Part shown: piece after piece, positions 16,275 through 24,480 of the stretch | How the letters are laid out: the number at the start of each line of letters is the position of its first letter | Numbering within the stretch: the stretch's first letter is position 1 | DNA from: an uncultured Actinomycetes bacterium | GTDB taxonomy: Bacteria; Actinomycetota; Thermoleophilia; Solirubrobacterales; Solirubrobacteraceae | Assembly (NCBI GenBank): GCA_937888775.1 | Contig: CALAQT010000010.1 | Location: 1-30,413 of the forward strand | DNA: 30,413 nucleotides | Direction of reading: 5' to 3' | Position numbers and translations under genes: made by a program | Notes under the pieces: model-generated | The model's input: only the letters and a program-made list of their open reading frames with translations | Told to the model about the DNA's origin: nothing | The model's database searches: none

Positions 16275-16876
16275 CCGCCACCCCGACCGATCCTGCGCGC
16301 GCAGCCTTATCGCCGATCTCAAGCCGACCGGGCACGGTGGACGCCGCAGAGCTGGCCGGGCGATCGAGGGTGCTGCTCGCCTACGCGAGCGCCCACGGAT
16401 CCACGCGCGGGATCGCCGAGCGGATCGCCGCCCGCCTCAACGATAGAGGAGCGCGCGTGGAACTGCGGGCGGTCGACGAAGTCGATCACGTTGAGCCCTA
16501 CGAGACCGTGATCCTCGGCAGCGCGGTGTACGGCCAGCGCTGGCTCCCGAGCGCCATGGCGTTCGTGCACAGGCAGGCCGATCCGCTCGCCACCCGGAGC
16601 GTATGGCTGTTCAGCGTCGGATCGTTCGGAGACACCCACCGCGCGATCGGCAGGCTGATGCAAAAGGAGCCAAGAGACATCGCCGAGATCAAGGACGCAG
16701 TCCACCCGCGCGACTACAGAGTCTTCGCGGGCGCGATCGAGCGACACCAATGGCCGCTGACGTCGCGATTGTTCTTCCACGCGCTCGGTGGCCGCCTCGG
16801 CGACAACCGCAACTGGCCCGAGATCGACGCATGGGCAGAACACATCGCCCAGACGCTGAAACCGGCAGAAGACTGA
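16271..16876 (+). CDS. Flavodoxin-domain protein
   Basis: Likely an FMN-binding electron carrier or oxidoreductase of the HemG/flavodoxin type. After a polar N-terminal extension of about 35 residues, [23 protein letters not shown] forms the phosphate-binding loop (S/T-rich ASAHGST). [18 protein letters not shown] forms the second flavin loop and [11 protein letters not shown] the third. [20 protein letters not shown] and the closing helix [14 protein letters not shown] fit the same fold. ATG at 16271 overlaps the SRPBCC stop. A paralogue lies at 22846-23364 and shares the same blocks. The physiological partner is unknown; stress-linked redox use is suggested by the universal stress proteins nearby. 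Confidence 0.82.
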   Translation: MTATPTDPARAALSPISSRPGTVDAAELAGRSRVLLAYASAHGSTRGIAERIAARLNDRGARVELRAVDEVDHVEPYETVILGSAVYGQRWLPSAMAFVHRQADPLATRSVWLFSVGSFGDTHRAIGRLMQKEPRDIAEIKDAVHPRDYRVFAGAIERHQWPLTSRLFFHALGGRLGDNRNWPEIDAWAEHIAQTLKPAED

Positions 16877-16965
16877 TCTCGTGGATACATCAATCACGGA
16901 CGGCCCCACCCGGACTCCCGCTCCCGAGCCCAACGCCAACGCAACCCCTTGCTCCGACCTCGCAC

Positions 16966-17375
16966 GTGCGCGTGCAAAGCACGCGTCCGGTGTTCGTCGG
17001 GATCGCTTCCGAGCGCGATGTGCAGGCCTATCTGGGACACGTCGCACGGGCGCAGGGCAGCCGATTCGACTCGCGCACCGCCGACTTCCTGGTGCGCCAA
17101 GGTGGGGCGCCGAACTCGCCACCCAGCGCCGAGCGGTCTGGAGCGCAAGCGCGATGGGCACCGGCCAGCGGCCACGACCTGGACGCCCCGGGGCCGGCAA
17201 CTGGAGAATCGTGCTCATGAACGCCGACGGCACGCCCGGCGTCAGAGCTGACGTCAGCATCGGGGCTCGCCTGCCGCATCTTCTGACGATCGCGATCGCG
17301 GCCCGGGGCGCAGGCATCTTGCTGCTGCTCCTGACCGGCGGTGGCCTGTACCTCGCAGGTCGGCGGCGCGCGTGA
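16966..17375 (+). pseudogene. Decayed membrane protein ahead of the CtpE-like ATPase
   Basis: Pieces of one protein appear in different frames. [21 protein letters not shown] and FLVRQGGAP are in the first frame. [19 protein letters not shown] is in another. A short TTWTP piece is in a third. Then [18 protein letters not shown] and a final membrane segment (AGILLLLLTGGGLYLAGRRR) return to the second. This order matches a type of actinobacterial membrane protein with an extracytoplasmic beta domain and C-terminal helix, but its N-terminal part is missing and at least three frame changes are needed. Its stop overlaps the ATPase GTG start by 4 nt, so it was once the upstream gene of that operon. 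Confidence 0.6.
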
Positions 17376-19756
17376 GCCTCGCAGACCGGGCCGACCCCGA
17401 GGCGGTCGCTGTTCCTGCGCCGGCCACCGGGCTGACGGAGGCTGAGGCGTCGCGGCGGCTCGCGCTTGCGGGCAGTCCGGCGCGCCGCGCGACGAGCCGG
17501 TCGTACGCGAGCATCGTTCGCGCCAACGTCCTGACCGTGTTCAACCTGATCCTCGCCGGGTTCGGTGTGGTCACGCTGATCTTCGGGGACGCACGTGACG
17601 CGCTGTTCCTCGGGATCATCGTGGCCAACTCGACGATCGGGGTCAGCCAGGAAGTGCGTGCGAAGCGGGCGCTGGACCGTCTCTCGCTGCTGGTCGCGCC
17701 GCACGCAAACGTCAGGCGGGACGGAGCGGTCCACAAGATCGCGGTCGAGCAGGTCGTCGTCGACGACGTCGTGGTGTTCGCGCCGGGGGATCAGGTGATC
17801 GCCGACGGGACGGTCCTGACGGCCGCCGACCTGCTGCTCGACGAGTCGATCCTCACCGGTGAATCAGTACCTGCTCGTCGTGCGGTTGGTGACGAGGTTC
17901 GCTCCGGAGCGTTCGTGGCCGAGGGGACCGGCGCCTACCGCGTCACCGCCGTCGGCGAGGACAGCTTCGCGGCCCGCATCACGGGCGAGGCACGGTCGTT
18001 TCGCCATCCGCGGTCCCCGCTGGAGCGGGCGGTCAACCGGCTGCTCTACGCGCTGATCGCGCTCGTGGTCGTGCTCGGGGCCGTGCTCGGCTACTCGCTG
18101 TATCACCGCCACGTGACGGTCCATACCGCGGTTGCGACATCCGCCGCGGGGGTCGTCACGATGATCCCGGAGGGTCTGATGGTGCTGGTCAGCCTCACCT
18201 ACGCGGCCGCGGCCGTGCGGATGTCGCGCCGGGGTGTGCTCGCCCAGCAGCTGAACGCGATCGAATCGCTGGCCTCGGTGGACACGATCTGCGTCGACAA
18301 GACCGGCACACTGACCGAAGCGGCGCTGCGGGTCATCGAGATCGTGCCCGCAGCGGGCGTGGACGAGGAGACGGTCAGCACGGCGCTCGCGACGCTGGCG
18401 GCGAGCGCCTCGGCGCGTAACCTGACGCTGCAGGCGATCGCCGACGCTTACCCGGCCGATGCCGAGCCGCTGCTCGGCGAGGTGCCGTTCTCAAGCCGTC
18501 GCCGCTGGAGCGCGATCGAGGTCGCCGCCGGCAGCTTCTACCTTGGCGCGCCCGGGCGCGTTCCGGTCGGCGAGCTCGAGACCGAGGCAGACGAGCGCCA
18601 GCGAGCGGGCCGGCGTGTGGTCGCTCTCGCCACTGCAGAAGAGGCGTTGCCTGCGCGCGCTGGCGAACTGCCGCCGGACGCCCTGCACCCGTTGGGCCTG
18701 GTCATCCTGGCTGAGGAGCTGCGGCCCAACGTGCGCGAGACGGTGGCGTTTCTGCTCGAGCAGGGGATCGAGATCAAGGTGCTCTCCGGCGACTCGCCGC
18801 AGACCGTTGCCGCGATCGCTCGGGATGTCGGCATCCCGGTCGGCGGTGTCGCCGAAGGTGCGTCGATCCCGGAGGATCGCGCTGAGCGGCAACGATTCGC
18901 CGTCGAGGCCACCGTCGTGGGACGGATCTCACCGGATGGCAAGCAGGCGATGGTGCAGGCGCTCCGCGACGAGGGCCGCTACGTCGCGATGGTCGGCGAC
19001 GGCGTCAACGACGTGCCGGCGCTGAAGAGCTCCCGGCTCGCGATTGCGCAGGGCAGCGGCACCCAGATGGCGCGCAGCGTTTCGGATCTCGTTCTGATCG
19101 ACGGCGATTTCGCCAGCGTCCCACCCCTGGTCGCCGAGGGCCGCCGGGCGCTGCGCAATCTCCAGCGCGTGACGAAGCTGTACGTCACCAAGTCGGCGTT
19201 CGCGGCGTTCCTGATCCTCACGATCGGCACGAGCTCTGACGCCTATCCACTGCTGCCGCGCCACCTCTCGATTGCGGCGAGCCTGACAATCGGGATCCCC
19301 ACCTTCTTTCTCGCGCTGGCGCCCAGCAGCGGTCCCTGGCAGCCCGACCGGTTCGTGCGCGGCGTAGCGAGGTTCGCCGTGCCGGCCGGGGTGATGATCG
19401 GCACCGGGGTCGTCGCCGGCTATCTGTTCGCGCTGCACGACCTCGATCTGTCGGTGGCGGACTCGCGCACCGTCGCGCTGACAACGCTCGTCATGAGCGG
19501 CTTGTATCTGGTGCTCGCACTCGAAGCCGGCGGCTCGCGCAAGCGCTCAGCACTCGTCGGCGGCATGTGCGCCGTGATGGGCGGACTGTATGTAGTCGCG
19601 CTGCTGCTCCCGGCTACTCGGAGCTTCTTCGAGTTGACCGTGCCCTCGGCCGGGATGGTCGCGACCGCGCTCCTCGCCAGCTCAGCGTCGATCGGCGCCC
19701 TTGCGCTATGCGGCTACTCGCTGCGAGCCGGACCCGCGACACCGCCGACTGAGTGA
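17372..19756 (+). CDS. CtpE-like cation-transporting P-type ATPase
   Basis: Membrane pump using an aspartyl-phosphate intermediate. The 794 residues hold the actuator motif TGES (162-165), the membrane motif MIPEGL (264-269), the phosphorylation site D309 in DKTGTLTE, the nucleotide domain, and the hinge GDGVND (542-547). About six further helices lie in the C-terminal quarter. There is no N-terminal metal-binding domain and no CPx motif; PEGL in helix 4 and the length are like mycobacterial CtpE, linked to calcium. Calcium is therefore the best guess, with manganese or another divalent ion possible. The GTG start overlaps the stop of the decayed membrane protein. The 3' end overlaps the convergent universal stress gene by 43 nt. 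No defect is visible. Confidence 0.87.
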   Translation: MSLADRADPEAVAVPAPATGLTEAEASRRLALAGSPARRATSRSYASIVRANVLTVFNLILAGFGVVTLIFGDARDALFLGIIVANSTIGVSQEVRAKRALDRLSLLVAPHANVRRDGAVHKIAVEQVVVDDVVVFAPGDQVIADGTVLTAADLLLDESILTGESVPARRAVGDEVRSGAFVAEGTGAYRVTAVGEDSFAARITGEARSFRHPRSPLERAVNRLLYALIALVVVLGAVLGYSLYHRHVTVHTAVATSAAGVVTMIPEGLMVLVSLTYAAAAVRMSRRGVLAQQLNAIESLASVDTICVDKTGTLTEAALRVIEIVPAAGVDEETVSTALATLAASASARNLTLQAIADAYPADAEPLLGEVPFSSRRRWSAIEVAAGSFYLGAPGRVPVGELETEADERQRAGRRVVALATAEEALPARAGELPPDALHPLGLVILAEELRPNVRETVAFLLEQGIEIKVLSGDSPQTVAAIARDVGIPVGGVAEGASIPEDRAERQRFAVEATVVGRISPDGKQAMVQALRDEGRYVAMVGDGVNDVPALKSSRLAIAQGSGTQMARSVSDLVLIDGDFASVPPLVAEGRRALRNLQRVTKLYVTKSAFAAFLILTIGTSSDAYPLLPRHLSIAASLTIGIPTFFLALAPSSGPWQPDRFVRGVARFAVPAGVMIGTGVVAGYLFALHDLDLSVADSRTVALTTLVMSGLYLVLALEAGGSRKRSALVGGMCAVMGGLYVVALLLPATRSFFELTVPSAGMVATALLASSASIGALALCGYSLRAGPATPPTE

Positions 19757-20247
19757 GTCGGGCCGACCAGAACCGCTCGCCTCGCGTGCGCGATCACCGC
19801 GGAGGACACGCTGCCGAGCAACGCAGACTGGGCTCGCCCCATCCCACGGGAGCCAATCACGATCGGTTCGGCGTCAAGCTCGTCGGCAACCTCACAGATC
19901 GCCTCCCACGTCTTCCCGCCCGCCACCCTGGCGGCCGCGTCGAACCCGGCAGCGCGCGCGAGCGCCACGCCGCGCTCGGCCTTGTCGCGAGCCAGGTCCG
20001 CGACGATCTGGTCGAGATCGACCTCCTTCGCGACCAGCCTTCCCAGCGGCGCGGAAACGATCGTGACGGGATCCCATGGCTCCCAGACGCGGACCGGTTC
20101 CCACACGCTCAGCACGATCGCTGGGCGTGGCCCGAGCAGTTCGCCGGCCTTCGAGATTGCCGCTGCCGCGTCGTCTGATCCGTCAAAGCACAGGAGTGCC
20201 GTAGCGGGCCTGGGATCGGCGGATCGCTCGGACACTGGCGCAATCAT
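19714..20247 (-). CDS. Universal stress protein, single domain
   Basis: A UspA-fold protein. TALLCFDGSDDAAAAISKAGELL forms the first strand and helix with the nucleotide-contacting Asp. The end carries the ATP-binding signature IVIGSRGMGRAQSALLGSVSSAVIAHA followed by the VLVG strand (G-x2-G-x9-G-S pattern). Length is about 177 residues. I prefer the ATG at 20247 because homology begins just after it; an in-frame GTG at 20277 is possible. Its 3' end overlaps the convergent ATPase gene by 43 nt. The role is likely ATP-dependent stress signalling or protection, without a defined partner. Confidence 0.85.
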   Translation of the reverse strand: MIAPVSERSADPRPATALLCFDGSDDAAAAISKAGELLGPRPAIVLSVWEPVRVWEPWDPVTIVSAPLGRLVAKEVDLDQIVADLARDKAERGVALARAAGFDAAARVAGGKTWEAICEVADELDAEPIVIGSRGMGRAQSALLGSVSSAVIAHARRAVLVGPTHSVGGVAGPARSE

Positions 20248-20433
20248 GGCCGATCGAGCCTGCTCCACGGTCCGCACCTGCCCGGCAGAACCGGCGGAGC
20301 GCTACGGATTCCAGCTCCGGCGCGCGCTCCGAAGCTGGCACATGACCGGCGCCGAGGCATCAACAATCGCGCGGCCCGGCAAGCGACCCCGCGACGACCA
20401 GCGCGAACGCGGTTTACGAGCTTGCCGGGTTGT

Positions 20434-20857
20434 GCTTGAGTCGGTCGCCTCCCGTCGCGGGCGGCGCGAGCTGACGGCGCTGATCCAGCGTGCTCCGAAG
20501 GTCGCTCAGCTCCGGGTCGGGGATCGGCTCGATGAGGTGCCGGTTGAGCAGGTACAGGTCGGCGATGTCATCGTGGTGCGAACGGGCGAGGTCGTACCGG
20601 TCGACGGAACGGTCATGAACCCCGAGGCCATGATCGACACGAGCACGCTCAGCGGCGAACTGCTGCCCCAGACCGCGTCGCGCGGGATGGCGGTCCTCAG
20701 CGGCTCCGCGAACGCGGGTGGACCGTTCGATGTCCGCGCGGACCGTCCCGCCGGCGAGAGCGCGTACGCGCCGCTCGTGAGGCTGGTCGAGCAGGCCCAG
20801 ACACAGCGCGCCCCGTTCGTGCGGATGGCGGACCGTCATCCGGCTTCTTCCTCACCC
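20434..20857 (+). pseudogene. Actuator-domain fragment of a heavy-metal P-type ATPase
   Basis: About 140 codons align without gaps to residues 125-255 of the complete ATPase at 27764. Shared blocks are ELTALIQRAPKVAQLRVGDR, GEVVPVDGT, DTSTLSGE, ANAGGPFDVRADRP and LVEQAQTQRAP. Identity by eye is roughly 80% over 123 residues, while many third codon positions differ, so it is an old relative, not a fresh copy. No membrane helix, phosphorylation site or hinge motif is present. After MADR the frame slips: GFFL continues one frame away to about 20857, then homology ends. It is a dead fragment between two stress genes. Confidence 0.85.
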
Positions 20858-20891
20858 CGAGCGCAAACGCCACGAGCGCCTACCCGTCAGA

Positions 20892-21179
20892 TCAGTGGTC
20901 GCGCTCGGCCCAGTACTGCTCGGCCTCGGCCTCCATCTTCGCCAGCCGCGTGTAGTAGTCGGGAAACTCGTTGAGGTGCGCCCGCGCGATCTTGCCGGTC
21001 GTCAGCTCATCGTCATCGCTGACGTTCGTCTCGGGGTCTCTGCGTCCGTGCTCCAACTCGACCGATAACCCGATCCGAAACTGTTCGGCATCGAAGGGGG
21101 AACGGTTCCAGTCGATCCCGATCCGCTCGCCGATCTCGCGAGCCCGGTCCGTAGAGAAGCCGGGATTCTGTTCGCTCAT
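20892..21179 (-). CDS. DUF5661-like small protein
   Basis: A 95-residue protein starting MSEQNPGFSTDRAREIGERI, with the conserved-looking run FDAEQFRIGLSVELEHGRRD, then PETNVSDDDELTTGKIARAH and LNEFPDYYTRLAKMEAEAE. This pattern matches the uncharacterised DUF5661 family as I remember it. It is soluble, acidic and largely helical, with an HGRRDPETN loop and a possible His/Asp/Glu metal site that is not proven. ATG at 21179 overlaps the stop of the preceding gene (21176-21178), making it the last gene of the minus-strand stress operon. If a one-base deletion upstream is corrected, the preceding gene would read through into this frame. Confidence 0.78.
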   Translation of the reverse strand: MSEQNPGFSTDRAREIGERIGIDWNRSPFDAEQFRIGLSVELEHGRRDPETNVSDDDELTTGKIARAHLNEFPDYYTRLAKMEAEAEQYWAERDH

Positions 21180-21856
21180 CGCACCAGTCTCGCCGGTAGC
21201 GGGCCGACCCGGCGCGTTCTCACCCGACGCCGAGGCCTGCGAGCGCCCCGACTCGGCATCCTCGCGAGCGACGTCGAGCAGGCCGTGGACGAGCGTGTGA
21301 GCCCGGAGCCTACGCCGAGGGTCCAGTAACGCCGGAACCACCAACGGGCTTGCTCGTCGGTCGTCACGGTTCGCATCACGGCGCGCAGAAGCGTGTGCTC
21401 GGCGTCGAGTGCCGTGACACCGAGCGCGTAGACGGTCTTCGCCCAGCCCGGCTCGGCGAACGCCTTGAAGTGGTCGGCGTCGACGTCTGCGTACTGGATT
21501 ACCGGTCGCCAGAACTTGCCGACCAGCCCCAGCGCGAGCTCTTCGCCAGGGCGCTCGCCGAGTAGCATCCAGCCGCCGCCGGTGGTGGGCAGCTTCGTGG
21601 TGTCTCGGAGAGTGAGTCGCTCAGGTGCGGCGGGCGGGGTCTCTCCGTGCAGCAGGTGGGCGACGATCTCGGGCAGCGCCCGTAGCGCGCCGAGCGCACC
21701 GACGAGCGGTCGGCGCCGTCCGATCTCGATCAGATCCGCGCTCGTCAGCGCACGCCAGGTCGCCTCGGCATCGGCCTCGACGACCACCGCCAGCTCGTCA
21801 GAGACATCGAAGACGGGAAGCAGATCGTCGGCCAGCGTCATCGCCATCACGCTCAC
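21176..21856 (-). CDS. SRPBCC-like protein with a frameshifted C-terminus
   Basis: Paralogue of the broken gene at 14656-15266, sharing LLPVFDVSDELAVVVEADAE, LVGALGALRALPEIVAHLL, the GWMLLGERPGEELALGLVG block, KFWRPVIQY and FRRYWTLGVGSG. Homology then stops and the frame yields an Arg-rich tail (RRPRRRVRTRR). The expected AHTLVHGLLDVAREDAESG is present one frame over, after a GGG run on the coding strand near 21303, so one G is probably missing. GTG at 21856 overlaps the upstream stop by 4 nt, supporting that start and translational coupling. As in its relatives, a hydrophobic-ligand-binding helix-grip fold is likely. With the altered tail the protein may still fold, because the core domain is intact. 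Confidence 0.72.
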   Translation of the reverse strand: MSVMAMTLADDLLPVFDVSDELAVVVEADAEATWRALTSADLIEIGRRRPLVGALGALRALPEIVAHLLHGETPPAAPERLTLRDTTKLPTTGGGWMLLGERPGEELALGLVGKFWRPVIQYADVDADHFKAFAEPGWAKTVYALGVTALDAEHTLLRAVMRTVTTDEQARWWFRRYWTLGVGSGLTRSSTACSTSLARMPSRGARRPRRRVRTRRVGPLPARLVR

Positions 21857-22616
21857 GCCACCGCGGCCGGCGATGCCTCGCCTGCGACGTCGTGCAAGTC
21901 GCCCGCCGGCGGGGCCTGGCGCTCCGCGCGTCGCTTGAGATTTATCAGCTGGCGTGTCTGCATGATCCAGTGCGCCGGCTCCCAGAACACGAGGTCACCG
22001 ATCGCGGTCAGCGCACGCGGATGTGAGGAGGCGTACCCGCTGACCACCAGGCGGGTGCGGCCTCCGGGCAACTCGGTCAAGGCGAACCCCCACGACGAGT
22101 CGCTGTAAAACCGCGGTCTGGGCCGGCCGGTTCGAACGGGCGGCCGTCGAGATGCAGCGACGCCCGCAACGCCAGGAATCGCTCAGGATCCAGTGCTGCG
22201 ACCTCGAACCACGAGCGGCCGCTCGGAGCCGACGCCCAACGATCACCGATCGCGACCGGCTGCCATTCCGGGTAGATCTGATCGGCGCTTGGGTGACCAC
22301 CGTTGTCGAGCCGGTCCCAGCTGTACCAGCCAGCCCGGTCACAGCCCATCTGAACCAGCCACGACCACACCTGCGAAGGCGGCGCGTCGATCGTCACGGC
22401 CATCGTCCCGCCGCGCTTACCGCCCGGGATCAGATCAGCGCCGGGGAACGGCGCAAGAACCTCCGCGTCAGTCGCGCCCCAACGCCGAAACCAGCGCCAG
22501 ATCACGCCGCGGTACACGCCGGCGAGCAGTCCCAACACCGCTATCCGTACGCGGCTTCTCGACCGGCATGCCACGCGTTGAGGGGTGGACGTGCGGGCGG
22601 CCTTGCGCTCGGTCAT
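21853..22616 (-). pseudogene. SRPBCC family protein with one frameshift
   Basis: Reading from ATG 22616: a polar N-terminus, a hydrophobic stretch (VRIAVLGLLAGVYRGVIWRW), then MAVTIDAPPSQVWSWLVQMG, RAGWYSWDRLDNGG and SWFEVAALDPERFLALRASL. The frame breaks near 22121. In the next frame RFYSDSSWGFALTELPGG, RTRLVVSGYASSH and HWIMQTRQLINLKRRAE complete the domain. One C missing from a CCC run on the coding strand explains it. Corrected length is about 254 residues, normal for membrane-tethered SRPBCC proteins. GGGAG lies just before the ATG. The start overlaps the stop of the small membrane protein upstream (ATGA), and the end overlaps the next gene (GTGA). It may be intact in reality if the indel is a sequencing error. 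Confidence 0.72.
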
Positions 22617-22843
22617 GCGCTCTCCCTGCGACGCCCGAACGTGAAATAGGAGAGCGGGCCAAGAAAGTTGATCAGACAGACCAAGCGCCACCGGGTCTTG
22701 GACCCTCGGACGAGGGGCGCTGGGCGCCGCTGAATGTCGCGCTCGGCCGCGATCAGCAGTCCCAGCTGAACGGCGGCGAGCACGACCATCCCCGCTCGCC
22801 TGCGGGAAGGTAATTCGCTGAAGTTGACCCGCGACCGGCGCAC
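22613..22843 (-). CDS. Small membrane protein resembling PLDc_N domain proteins
   Basis: A product of about 76 residues with a first helix (MVVLAAVQLGLLIAAE), a polar loop containing RDIQRRPAPLVRG, and a second segment WRLVCLINFLGPLSYFTFGRR. The W-x-L...GPL-x-YF-x-x-GR pattern resembles the two-helix PLDc_N domain found in small actinobacterial membrane proteins. I chose GTG at 22843, a few bases after the flavodoxin stop; an internal ATG would remove about 19 residues. It overlaps the following SRPBCC gene by 4 nt. No catalytic residues are expected. It may anchor or accompany neighbouring operon products. Confidence 0.65.
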   Translation of the reverse strand: MRRSRVNFSELPSRRRAGMVVLAAVQLGLLIAAERDIQRRPAPLVRGSKTRWRLVCLINFLGPLSYFTFGRRRESA

Positions 22844-22845
22844 TT

Positions 22846-23364
22846 CTACCGCACCGCCCTGTCGGCGGCGAGCTCTGAGGCGATCTCGCCTGCAAAAACA
22901 TCGACGGCCGCCCAATCCCGGCAGTCGCCGTCGGGCGCCTGCACGGCCTTCGCTGCCGCGCGCTCGGCGAACCCGAGCGACGTTCGCTCGAGCCGACCCG
23001 CGAATACCCGGTGCCCGCGCGCTCCAACAAGCTCGACGATCCGATCGGTGTCTGCCGACTCGCCCGGTGGGATCAGACGATCCGGCGGTCCGAGTGGTCC
23101 GGAACTGAACAGCCACACCGGCATCGACGAGAGCTCGGCCGCGTGCTCAGATACGAACTCGCGGGCCGTCTTCAGCCACCTGCCCATGTAGATCGCGCTC
23201 CCGAGGACGACCGTGTCGAACCCATCGAGACTTGTGATCTGCTCGAGCGGCCGCGCGGCCGCGTCGACCCCACGCTTCGCGAGACCCGCGGCGATCGCCT
23301 CGGCAATCTCACGGGTCGCGTCGTGACGCGAGGCTGCACTGACGAGCACGCGCACGACGATCAC
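22846..23364 (-). CDS. Flavodoxin-domain protein
   Basis: A 172-residue flavodoxin-fold protein. VRVLVSAASRHDATREIAEAIAAGL forms the FMN phosphate loop, DTVVLGSAIYMGRWLKTAREF the second flavin loop, and MPVWLFSSGPLG the third. GHRVFAGRLERTSLGF and DWAAVDVFAGEIASELA close the fold. It is a paralogue of the gene at 16271-16876 but lacks that protein's N-terminal extension. The GTG start overlaps the stop of the tandem universal stress gene (GTGA), with GGGGAG upstream. It is followed at once by the small membrane protein. It probably serves redox balance under stress, or acts as a HemG-type protoporphyrinogen oxidase; neither can be decided here. Confidence 0.83.
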   Translation of the reverse strand: MIVVRVLVSAASRHDATREIAEAIAAGLAKRGVDAAARPLEQITSLDGFDTVVLGSAIYMGRWLKTAREFVSEHAAELSSMPVWLFSSGPLGPPDRLIPPGESADTDRIVELVGARGHRVFAGRLERTSLGFAERAAAKAVQAPDGDCRDWAAVDVFAGEIASELAADRAVR

Positions 23365-24248
23365 CTCCCCGACATCGCGACGGCCGCCCGCTCAGTCTGA
23401 GCGTCACGACTCGTCGTCGCGGCGGCGGGACGCGGAAGGACCAGCAACGGGCAGCGGGCACTCCGCGCAAGCTTGGAGCTCGTGCTCCCGTGCACGAGAC
23501 GCCCGAGCGGACCGTAGCCCCGTGAGCCGACGACGAGGAGATCCACCGACGCGCTGTAGATGGCGAGCTCCTCGGCGGCCGAACCGTAGACCGCATGCGA
23601 CCCGACACCCTCCAGCGCCTCGATGCGACCACGGGCTTCCCGAACGAGCCTCTCAACCTCGTCGCTCAATGGCAAGGGACCTGGGCCCAGCTTGCTCGTC
23701 GGAACCGACACCGCTTCGCATGCCGACAGCCTGGCCCCATGCTCTGCCGCGATCGCTCGCGCGATCTCGACCGCGGCTTTGCTCTCCGGCGAGCCGTCAT
23801 AGCCAACACCCACCTCGCCGATCGAGCCCGAGCTTTGGCTGTATCCGGCCGGCGCGACCGCCACCGCGCACGACGCACCATTCAGTGAGGCTTGAGTGTC
23901 ATCCCCGACCAAGACTCGGCCGAGCAGACCACGAAACGACGAGCCCAGCACGAGAAGATTCGCGCCGAGCTCCTCGGCGATCTTGTGCAATCCCAGCCCG
24001 ACCGAGGATGATGCCGTGCAGCGCAGTTCTGCCTTGGTCGCTGCGCGCTCGCGCGCGGTCTCCAGAAGCTTCACGGCACGTGCTCGCTCGGCTTCGGGGA
24101 CCGCTGCACTACGGTAGAACAACGGATCGGACGTGAGCACGTAGGCGAGCGTCAGCTGTCCGCCACGCGCCGTCAGGTTCTTGGCCAAGGCGATGCCGTC
24201 GCACCCAGCGCTGCGTTCGTCGACACCTACGACGACCCTGTTGAACAT
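23361..24248 (-). CDS. Tandem universal stress protein
   Basis: First gene of a minus-strand operon. The 295 residues form two UspA domains. Domain 1 (about 1-145) runs from FNRVVVGVDERSAG to LLVLGSSFRGLLGRVLVGDD and AVAVAP. Domain 2 (about 150-280) runs from GEVGVGYDGSPESKAAVEIA to LLVVGSRGYGPLGRLVHGST and CPLLVLP. Both keep the G-x2-G-x9-G-(S/T)-like nucleotide loop, with domain 1 slightly degenerate (SSFRG, GDDT). Such tandem proteins are common in actinobacteria and often rise in hypoxia or stationary phase. AGGAGGG lies 5 nt before the ATG, with a palindromic operator just upstream. Confidence 0.9.
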   Translation of the reverse strand: MFNRVVVGVDERSAGCDGIALAKNLTARGGQLTLAYVLTSDPLFYRSAAVPEAERARAVKLLETARERAATKAELRCTASSSVGLGLHKIAEELGANLLVLGSSFRGLLGRVLVGDDTQASLNGASCAVAVAPAGYSQSSGSIGEVGVGYDGSPESKAAVEIARAIAAEHGARLSACEAVSVPTSKLGPGPLPLSDEVERLVREARGRIEALEGVGSHAVYGSAAEELAIYSASVDLLVVGSRGYGPLGRLVHGSTSSKLARSARCPLLVLPRPAAATTSRDAQTERAAVAMSGR

Positions 24249-24261
24249 CTGTGCCCTCCTA

Positions 24262-24284
24262 AACAGGTTGACCTGTTCACCATA
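24262..24284 (-). promoter_or_regulatory. Palindromic operator and -10 of the stress operon
   Basis: AACAGGTTGACCTGTT (24262-24277) is a perfect inverted repeat with 7-bp arms and a 2-bp centre. It sits between a -10-like TATGGT (24284-24279, minus strand) and the ribosome site AGGAGGG. The predicted transcription start falls inside the palindrome, a position suited to a repressor. The cognate regulator is not encoded in this window. Confidence 0.6.
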
Positions 24285-24443
24285 TGGCGCGCGCAGCCGT
24301 CTCTCATCCGCAGCCCATTCGCGTCTCGCCGCGGCTTTCTACGGTTGCCCGGTGCCCTGACGCTCGATTGATCTCAACACGGGCGCAGCCAGCAGCAACG
24401 GGGCTCCGAAGCGCAGGTCCTGCTGACTCTTGGGGGACTCGTC

Positions 24444-24480
24444 AAAAACCTGGCTCTCTCGGCATCGATGTGGTCAGTGT
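24444..24480. repeat. Left target duplication and inverted repeat of the ISL3 element
   Basis: AAAAACCT (24444-24451) is the 8-bp target duplication. It is followed by the 29-bp terminal repeat beginning GGCTCTCTCGGCATCG (24452-24480). The repeat matches the inverted right end at 26 of 29 positions. Confidence 0.93.

Noticed and set aside
24428..24448. DosR-like half site (TTGGGGGACTCGTCAAAA) near the stress operon
   Set aside because: Only one half loosely matches, with an extra G, and it lies about 180 bp upstream of the operon start at the IS edge.
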